Of a stretch of DNA of 17,540 bases, positions 13,147-17,540 are shown in pieces; the first letter of the stretch is position 1, and each line of letters begins with the position of its first letter. Source of the stretch: Spirochaetales bacterium (GTDB taxonomy: Bacteria > Spirochaetota > Spirochaetia > Sphaerochaetales > Sphaerochaetaceae); assembly GCA_022771185.1 (NCBI GenBank), contig JALFCJ010000129.1, forward strand, positions 1 to 17,540, written 5' to 3'. Under the pieces are notes generated by a model. That model was not told the DNA's origin. It searched no databases and saw only the letters and a list, made by a program, of their open reading frames with translations. A program made the translations under genes and the position numbers.

Positions 13147-14071
13147 AGGTAGAGAAATAGCTGAAAGAATAAAAGAAAACATAAAAAGAGTAATCGTGGG
13201 AAAAGATGAGACTATATCACTCTTGATCACAGCTCTCGTCTCTGGAGGGCATGTACTTTTATTAGATATGCCGGGAACGGGGAAGACAAAGCTTGCAAAG
13301 AGCCTTGCCAAGAGCTTGAGCCTGGAATTTGGAAGAATCCAGTTTACTCCGGATCTTCTTCCTTCAGATATTCTGGGGCTCAACTATTTCTCACAGAAAG
13401 AAGGCGAGTTTATATTCAGAAAGGGACCTGTATTTACTTCAGTCCTCTTGGCAGATGAAATAAACAGGGCCACACCTAGGACGCAGTCCAGCCTCCTTGA
13501 GTGTATGGAAGAGCATCAGGTGACAATAGACGGGGAGACAAGAAAACTCTCTGACCCGTTCTTTGTAATCGCAACAGAAAACCCAATTGAGACAGCTGGA
13601 ACTTATCCTCTCCCTGAAGCTCAGACAGACAGGTTCTTTATGGTTCTTGAAATGGGATACCCAACTAAGAGTGAAGAGATAGATATCCTTTCCCGATTCT
13701 CTATCTCGGATCCTTTAGATACTCTTGAGAGCGTATGCTCAAAAGAAGACCTGGATACAATGAAAAAAGAAGCGGATGAAGTCTATATACACCCGGATGT
13801 GTTGATGTATATTGCATCTATTTCTGAGGCTACAAGAGAGAAGGAAGGCATGGGAATCAGCCCGAGAGGAACTATCGCCTTAATGCGAGGAGCAAGAGCT
13901 TGGGCTATGCTTGAGGGTTATGACTATGTTACTCCTTCCCATGTAAAGAAGGTTGCTCCATATATTCTTTCCCACAGAATGGGGAAAGATATAAAGAGAG
14001 GAAGGAAGGAGATTAACTCCATTCTCTCATCTCTTCCAGTACCCACAGAGGAGTGGGGGAAAAGAAAGTGA
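13139..14071 (+). CDS. MoxR-family AAA+ ATPase
   Basis: A 310-residue chaperone-like ATPase. Walker A is PGTGKT (45-50), Walker B is VLLADEINRA (102-111) with D106/E107, sensor 1 is ATENP (145-149), and a TDRFF arginine-finger region is at 163-167. MoxR proteins help assemble or activate complexes, often with von Willebrand or DUF58 partners, as here. ATG 13139 gives the family-typical N-terminus (VIVGKDETI near residue 18). No Shine-Dalgarno is visible before it (upstream is a run of T), so translation may be leaderless or weak. The stop overlaps the next gene's GTG as GTGA. Confidence 0.9.
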   Translation: MDKGREIAERIKENIKRVIVGKDETISLLITALVSGGHVLLLDMPGTGKTKLAKSLAKSLSLEFGRIQFTPDLLPSDILGLNYFSQKEGEFIFRKGPVFTSVLLADEINRATPRTQSSLLECMEEHQVTIDGETRKLSDPFFVIATENPIETAGTYPLPEAQTDRFFMVLEMGYPTKSEEIDILSRFSISDPLDTLESVCSKEDLDTMKKEADEVYIHPDVLMYIASISEATREKEGMGISPRGTIALMRGARAWAMLEGYDYVTPSHVKKVAPYILSHRMGKDIKRGRKEINSILSSLPVPTEEWGKRK

Positions 14072-15135
14072 CTTTTTTTCTACTCCCTGTCTCTCTTATT
14101 GTTCTTTTTGTTCTTGAAAGACTCTTTTTCAGAAAGATCTGGAGAAAGGGACTTGGCGTCAATGTGACGTTTTCTGAAAGTACAATAAGAAGCGGAGAAG
14201 GAGTCGTCGCCAAGGAGAAAACAGATAACAGGAAGAGAATTCCGTTGTCTATTATCAGTGTGGAGTGGAGCTTGGAGAGACTTTGTAGTCAATATAAAGT
14301 GGATGACAAACCCTTTGTCGTTTCATCGTCTTTCTCTCTTCCTTCATATTGCTCTGTAAAAAGAAATAAAGAAATAGATGGCCTTAAACGGGGTATATAT
14401 ACAATAAGTAATGGTAAAATAACATCTTCAGACCTTTTTTCTTCAGAAGAGTATTCTTGCTCTCTCATATCGAATTCGATGCTTTGTGTACTTCCTGGAA
14501 GAAAAAATACATTCTCTTCCTCCTACGCTTATAGAGGTTTTCTTGGGTCTGTGTTGAGTCAGAAGATGAACCAAGAGGATCCCTTTGAAATCAAAGCCAT
14601 AAGACCATATTTCCCGACCGACAGTATGAGAGTGGTAAACTGGAAGGCCAGTGCCAAGACGGGAAGTCTGAAAGTTAACCAATATGAATGGACTACAGAT
14701 GAAAGCGTAATGGTGATGCTTGATTTGTCGAGAGGGAATGAGGAAGAAAGAGAGACATTGATCGAATATGTATCGTCTTTTTCTTCTTTACTCATCGAGA
14801 GAGGAGTGTCTCTTTCTCTTTTCAGTAACGGACGCGATTATAAAAACGGAACCCTGGTTAAAGTCGGGGAGGGGAGCGGCGGTAGTCATATTGATAGTGT
14901 CGACAAGGCGCTCGCTACAATAAAAGTATCTTCCACAGACAGTATGGCTTTTTCAAATCTGCTGGAATTTGCACTTAATAATATAGATGACTGTGTTCCT
15001 GTGCTTTTCTCTGTTTATATGGACGAGGATGAAATTGAGAGGTTCTTTTCTATATCAAAAAAAGAAGGAGCTGTGTTTCTTTTAAAGGGGAATGAGGGAG
15101 AAAATGTTTTTCTATTGGAGGAAGGGAATGAATAA
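14068..15135 (+). CDS. DUF58-domain membrane protein
   Basis: A 355-residue protein with one N-terminal membrane segment (about 3-22). The DUF58 signature TDSMRVVNWKASAKTGSLKV is at 184-203. This is followed by a von Willebrand A-like beginning, SVMVMLDLSRG (213-223), whose metal-site DxS pattern is only partly kept (D219, S221). DUF58 genes are standard partners of MoxR ATPases. The GTG at 14068 overlaps the MoxR stop and has GGGGGA 7 bases upstream. The alternative GTG at 14053 would add five residues and overlaps more of MoxR. Substrate and role are unknown; cell-envelope assembly or secretion is the usual suggestion. Confidence 0.86.
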   Translation: MTFFLLPVSLIVLFVLERLFFRKIWRKGLGVNVTFSESTIRSGEGVVAKEKTDNRKRIPLSIISVEWSLERLCSQYKVDDKPFVVSSSFSLPSYCSVKRNKEIDGLKRGIYTISNGKITSSDLFSSEEYSCSLISNSMLCVLPGRKNTFSSSYAYRGFLGSVLSQKMNQEDPFEIKAIRPYFPTDSMRVVNWKASAKTGSLKVNQYEWTTDESVMVMLDLSRGNEEERETLIEYVSSFSSLLIERGVSLSLFSNGRDYKNGTLVKVGEGSGGSHIDSVDKALATIKVSSTDSMAFSNLLEFALNNIDDCVPVLFSVYMDEDEIERFFSISKKEGAVFLLKGNEGENVFLLEEGNE

Positions 15136-16333
15136 AGAGATAAATAGATATACCTTCGCTCTTTCTCTAATGGGGATTATTAATGTTTCACTTATAGTTT
15201 TGTCACTTAACGCCATAGTGGTGTTGAGTTTTCCTGAGTATGAGGGGATTCTCCATTTATGGAATGTTTATGGTGTCCTGATCCCTCTTATTCCATTGGC
15301 GATAGCAGCTGAAAAGAAAGGTGAGAATAAATGGTGGAAGCTAATTCTTATTTTGTTGACTGTTCTTTCAATTATGCCTGCAAAGGGAAATGTGGCGAAG
15401 ACTGGTTGGGCTTTCTCCTTAACTGTATTCATGATCCCGGCCCTCTTTGCACCTCGCCCAGGTGGAAAGTTATTAATGGAGAGACCTAGGATATGGCATG
15501 TCATTGTTTTCCTGGTCTCTTATGGAATAGGACAAATAAACGAAAACTTTCATCTATCATCCTTGAGCGTGATATTAATCTACGTTTTCTTTGTCATCTG
15601 GGTTCTCTCAATAAATATCAACAGATTTCTGAAAAGAATAAGAGAGGAGAAGGGGGAAGTTGATGTCGTCTCGATTCTAAAAGAGAATAGGCGTCAGATT
15701 ATTATCTTTGTAGCTTTATTCACTCTTCTTTCCCTCCTTCTTCCCTTTGTAATTGAAAACTTACAAAGCGAGAAGAAGACGACAAGTGTCGAATATGAAT
15801 GGGGGGAAGAGGGCGAAGAGCAGAGTGACGACAGCTTCTATCAACCTATTTCAAAAGAAAAGGGGTTGAGCAGAGACAGTAAGCCTTTCAATCTTTCGCT
15901 TTTGGGTAATATCCTGATGTGGACATTTGTTTCCGCCGTCCTTGGATTCTTATTGTTGGAGAGTTTTGTTCTAATAATGAAGATACGTGAAATAGACGGA
16001 AGAAGACAAACACATAGAGACCAATTCAAAGAAGACTTTTCGGTGGAAGCTATCGTTGACTTTGAAAAGAAGAAAAAGGGGAAAGTAAAACTATTTCTCT
16101 CAGTAGATGAAAAGATAAGACGTAAGTACAAGAAGAGTGTGGTGAAAAGAAGTGGAGAAGCAAAACTAGATGCATTATCAACGAGGGAGATTCAGGACGA
16201 AATACTCTCCTTCGACTCTTATGAGTTCTCTTCCATTTATGAAGACGCACGCTATTCCCAAAAAAAAATGGAAAACAGAGATTACGAGAGAATGAAGGGT
16301 ATTCTGGATAAACAAAAAAAGAGCAGCAAATAA
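15128..16333 (+). CDS. Membrane protein with DUF4129-like C-terminus (TgpA-like without transglutaminase)
   Basis: A 401-residue protein. Seven hydrophobic segments lie at about 12-34, 46-62, 70-86, 92-108, 122-138, 146-165 and 189-210. An acidic loop (215-250), another membrane segment (258-287) and a charged cytoplasmic tail follow. The tail ends SSIYEDARYSQKKMENRDYERMK, which resembles the DUF4129 ending. In many MoxR-DUF58 operons the third gene has a similar membrane part plus a transglutaminase domain; here no Cys-His-Asp transglutaminase core is present. GGAGG 6 bases before ATG 15128 fixes the start, and it overlaps the DUF58 stop. The 3' end overlaps the end of the SRP RNA gene on the other strand. 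Confidence 0.75.
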   Translation: MNKEINRYTFALSLMGIINVSLIVLSLNAIVVLSFPEYEGILHLWNVYGVLIPLIPLAIAAEKKGENKWWKLILILLTVLSIMPAKGNVAKTGWAFSLTVFMIPALFAPRPGGKLLMERPRIWHVIVFLVSYGIGQINENFHLSSLSVILIYVFFVIWVLSININRFLKRIREEKGEVDVVSILKENRRQIIIFVALFTLLSLLLPFVIENLQSEKKTTSVEYEWGEEGEEQSDDSFYQPISKEKGLSRDSKPFNLSLLGNILMWTFVSAVLGFLLLESFVLIMKIREIDGRRQTHRDQFKEDFSVEAIVDFEKKKKGKVKLFLSVDEKIRRKYKKSVVKRSGEAKLDALSTREIQDEILSFDSYEFSSIYEDARYSQKKMENRDYERMKGILDKQKKSSK

Positions 16334-16422
16334 TCCTGGTCACATACATAATCCTCTGACCGTTGCTACATTCCTGTCCTGGCGGGGTTGGGAGGCATGC
16401 ATTGCCTGGCATCTGCTGCATG
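16320..16422 (-). ncRNA. ffs: Small bacterial signal recognition particle RNA (4.5S)
   Basis: The - strand carries SRP domain IV: CCGCCAGG, then ACA-GGAA-TGT (stem closed by a GGAA tetraloop), then AGCAACGG. The CAGG and AGCA sides make the symmetric loop bound by Ffh. Outer helices are visible: CCTC/GAGG, ATGCAT/ATGTAT, and a terminal GCAGCA (16419-16414) pairing with TGCTGC (16328-16323). A T-run on the - strand (16320-16314) follows directly, acting as terminator. The length of about 100 bases fits the small SRP RNA without an Alu domain. The RNA targets nascent membrane and secreted proteins with Ffh/FtsY. The 3' end overlaps the last codons of the convergent DUF4129-like gene. The exact ends are estimated. 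Confidence 0.88.
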
Positions 16423-16426
16423 GAAT

Positions 16427-16455
16427 ATTCTGAATGATTTTTCATTTTGAGTAAA
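16427..16455 (-). promoter_or_regulatory. Proximal promoter of the SRP RNA
   Basis: On the - strand TTTACT (16455-16450) and CAGAAT (16432-16427) with a 17-base spacer, each 4/6 to consensus, would start transcription near 16420, right at the predicted 5' end of the SRP RNA. Confidence 0.5.
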
Positions 16456-16562
16456 GAGGGGTGGAAAACCTCTCAAAAGCATCAAAAATCCGTTTTTTAC
16501 AAAAAGGCTGACTGTATTATCTTCCAAATTTCATTAAAAAATAGATGGTAAAGGGGGGATTC

Positions 16563-16656
16563 TTTTATCATCCGATTCTCTTGCTGTCAAAAAAAGGGTG
16601 AAACAGACAAAAAAAATGAACTTTTTTTGACAACTCAAGATTAATGGATGATAAAA
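16563..16656. repeat. Large interrupted inverted repeat forming mirror-image promoters
   Basis: Two matched arm pairs share one centre. The inner pair is TGTCAAAAAAAG (16585-16596) with CTTTTTTTGACA (16621-16632). The outer pair is TTTTATCATCC (16563-16573) with GGATGATAAAA (16646-16656). All 23 arm bases are perfect complements, and the connecting segments (11 and 13 bases) are partly alike, sharing CTTG. Read outward on either strand, each arm is TTGACA followed by a GATAAAA box: 17 bases of spacing on the + strand, 15-17 on the - strand depending on the box chosen. The arrangement could be a duplicated and inverted promoter, a regulator site, or a cruciform. The rest of the 16425-16688 gap shows no gene. 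Confidence 0.75.
16627..16655 (+). promoter_or_regulatory. Promoter of the membrane protein / LplB-type permease operon
   Basis: A perfect TTGACA (16627-16632), a 17-base spacer and GATAAA (16650-16655, 4/6). The predicted start of transcription is near 16662, 27 bases before the first gene. The -10 also sits in a small dyad, GATAAAATTATC. Confidence 0.7.
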
Positions 16657-16688
16657 TTATCAAACCAAAGGGGTAGACAACTGTCTGT

Positions 16689-17282
16689 ATGGGTAGAGAT
16701 TCAGGACTGAGAAGATACCAATCAATGGATTTATTGATCTGGACCGTACTGCTGTTTGTTTTTGAGACGATTGTAGTAAAGGCAGGTACGGTATGGTTCA
16801 AATCTCAGCCGTGGACGCTTTCATTAGTTCCTGCTCTAACGACGATTGTTTATATGAGATGGGGCCTTTATGGCTTGTTTTACAGTGCACTTGGAGGTGT
16901 GGCCATTTGCTTTGCTTCAAAGGCAGGGGCTGTTCAGTACGCAGTATATGTCCTGGGGAATCTCTTCTCTGTTTTATCTCTCCTGATGGTTAAGAAGATG
17001 GGAAAAGATAAGATTCGCTCCTGTGTTTTCTTTTCTTTTCTATACGCTACTGTCGTATTTCTTCTCATGGCTTTTGGTAGAGGTGTGGTGTCGCTGATCT
17101 TGGGAAAGGGTGCCGGAGCTTTAGTCGACTTTTTGACGACTGATGTTCTTTCTTGGGTATTTGCGCTTGTTGTTATTTGGATTGTCAGGAGACTTGACGG
17201 TGTATTTGAAGATCAGATTTCGTATCTTGTACGCCTAAAGTCCGATGAGGAAAAGGAAAAGGGAGGGAAAGATGAAGGCTAA
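16689..17282 (+). CDS. Six-segment membrane protein, possible ECF-type S-component-like
   Basis: A 197-residue hydrophobic protein with segments at about 14-31, 45-57, 60-77, 82-101, 112-138 and 145-166, then a charged tail (RRLDGVFEDQ, then Glu/Lys-rich). The pattern of six helices with a VYMRWGLYGLFYSALGG stretch recalls small substrate-binding membrane subunits of ECF transporters, but no substrate signature is recognised, so it is best left as a conserved membrane protein. The ribosome site is unclear: AAAGGGG (16667-16673) is 15 bases upstream, and a small AGACA/TGTCT dyad lies between it and the ATG. An internal ATG at 16725 is an alternative start. It overlaps the following permease gene, so the two products are probably used together. 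Confidence 0.7.
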   Translation: MGRDSGLRRYQSMDLLIWTVLLFVFETIVVKAGTVWFKSQPWTLSLVPALTTIVYMRWGLYGLFYSALGGVAICFASKAGAVQYAVYVLGNLFSVLSLLMVKKMGKDKIRSCVFFSFLYATVVFLLMAFGRGVVSLILGKGAGALVDFLTTDVLSWVFALVVIWIVRRLDGVFEDQISYLVRLKSDEEKEKGGKDEG

Positions 17283-17540
17283 GGCTTCTGATTATCTCAT
17301 CTATGATGAATCGACGGGTACTTATAGAGAAGACCCGGAACAAAAGGTCAGGGACGACGTTGAGAAACATTACTGGCTTCATGTTGGTAGAACCATCGTA
17401 AAAGACTGGCGTCTTTACGTAATGATTCTTCCGATGCTATTGGTGTTCCTCTTCTGGAGATATTTCCCAATGTATGAACTGTTGGGTTGTTTCAAAGTCT
17501 CTGATGAGGTACTTCCTGTATCTCAGCAGCTTTTCTCCGG
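17272..17540 (+). CDS. Carbohydrate ABC transporter permease, LplB type (5' part, runs off window)
   Basis: The first 89 codons of a gene cut by the window edge. ATG 17272 has GGAGG 5 bases upstream and overlaps the previous stop. After an unusually long, charged N-terminal leader of about 44 residues comes KDWRLYVMILPMLLVFLFWRYFPMYELLGCFK, split here as KDWRLYVMILPMLL and FWRYFPMYELLGCFK. This matches the first membrane segment of LplB/YtcP-type polysaccharide permeases (the family has P-M-Y-G-x-x-x-AFK). No EAA loop can be seen because the gene is incomplete. Confidence 0.78.
   Translation, partial: MKAKASDYLIYDESTGTYREDPEQKVRDDVEKHYWLHVGRTIVKDWRLYVMILPMLLVFLFWRYFPMYELLGCFKVSDEVLPVSQQLFS

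Noticed and set aside
16050..16445. 131-codon open frame on the - strand across the SRP RNA
   Set aside because: It crosses a structural RNA and is antisense to the DUF4129-like gene; it is a shadow.
16585..16632. CIRCE heat-shock element
   Set aside because: The arms do not match TTAGCACTC/GAGTGCTAA and the spacer is 24 bases, not 9.
16585..16632. Intrinsic terminator from the 12-base inverted repeat
   Set aside because: The stem is A/T-rich with a 24-base loop and lies upstream of a gene; the arms contain TTGACA promoter boxes instead.
1..17540. CRISPR array, tRNA genes or retroelement
   Set aside because: No regularly spaced direct repeats, no tRNA-like cloverleaf and no reverse transcriptase motif were seen on either strand.

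Overview
This 17.5 kb window looks like chromosome from a host- or gut-associated spirochaete, probably Sphaerochaetaceae or a relative. The clues are the secreted-protein leader ending in a YAQGAQE-type junction, the low-to-moderate GC content, and carbohydrate ABC operons of spirochaete/Firmicute style. This placement is inference. No rRNA or other taxonomic marker is present apart from an SRP RNA.

Layout. (1) Positions 1-1750 are accessory and decaying: a broken ISL3-type transposase and a one-piece XRE helix-turn-helix plus M78 metalloprotease (ImmA/IrrE-like) regulator with an inverted repeat over its own promoter. (2) Positions 1990-8852 hold a maltodextrin utilisation operon on the + strand: a LacI-type operator and promoter, a secreted protein made only of three starch-binding modules (CBM26-like), an intercistronic hairpin with a UUCG loop, a solute-binding lipoprotein, two permeases, a cytoplasmic GH13 neopullulanase/cyclomaltodextrinase, and the LacI regulator. 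From the lipoprotein on, all genes overlap. The ATPase subunit is absent and must come from elsewhere. (3) Positions 8861-10317 hold a cysK-Rrf2 regulator operon on the - strand, with a strong promoter and a long palindrome at the predicted transcription start. (4) Positions 10346-10927 hold a decayed yjdF-type (DUF2992) pseudogene with a hairpin over its start. (5) Positions 10928-13146, - strand: a BrnQ branched-chain amino acid carrier, a GNAT acetyltransferase and a zinc-ribbon membrane protein. (6) Positions 13139-16333, + strand: a MoxR ATPase / DUF58 / DUF4129-like membrane protein operon with no transglutaminase. (7) Positions 16320-16422, - strand: the small SRP RNA, tail-to-tail with and slightly overlapping the preceding gene. 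(8) Positions 16563-17540: a large inverted repeat that forms two mirror-image promoters, a six-segment membrane protein and the start of an LplB-type sugar permease that runs off the window.

How the genes work together. In the main operon, starch or maltodextrin would be captured outside the cytoplasmic membrane by the triple-module protein and the lipoprotein, imported by the two permeases with a shared ATPase, and hydrolysed inside by the GH13 enzyme. The LacI protein would respond to the sugar and act at the operator near 2000. The stand-alone triple starch-binding protein, separated from the transporter genes by a very stable hairpin, is the most interesting part of that system. Elsewhere the best leads are the mirror-image promoters at 16563-16656, the cysK palindrome, and the yjdF pseudogene with a possible riboswitch leader.
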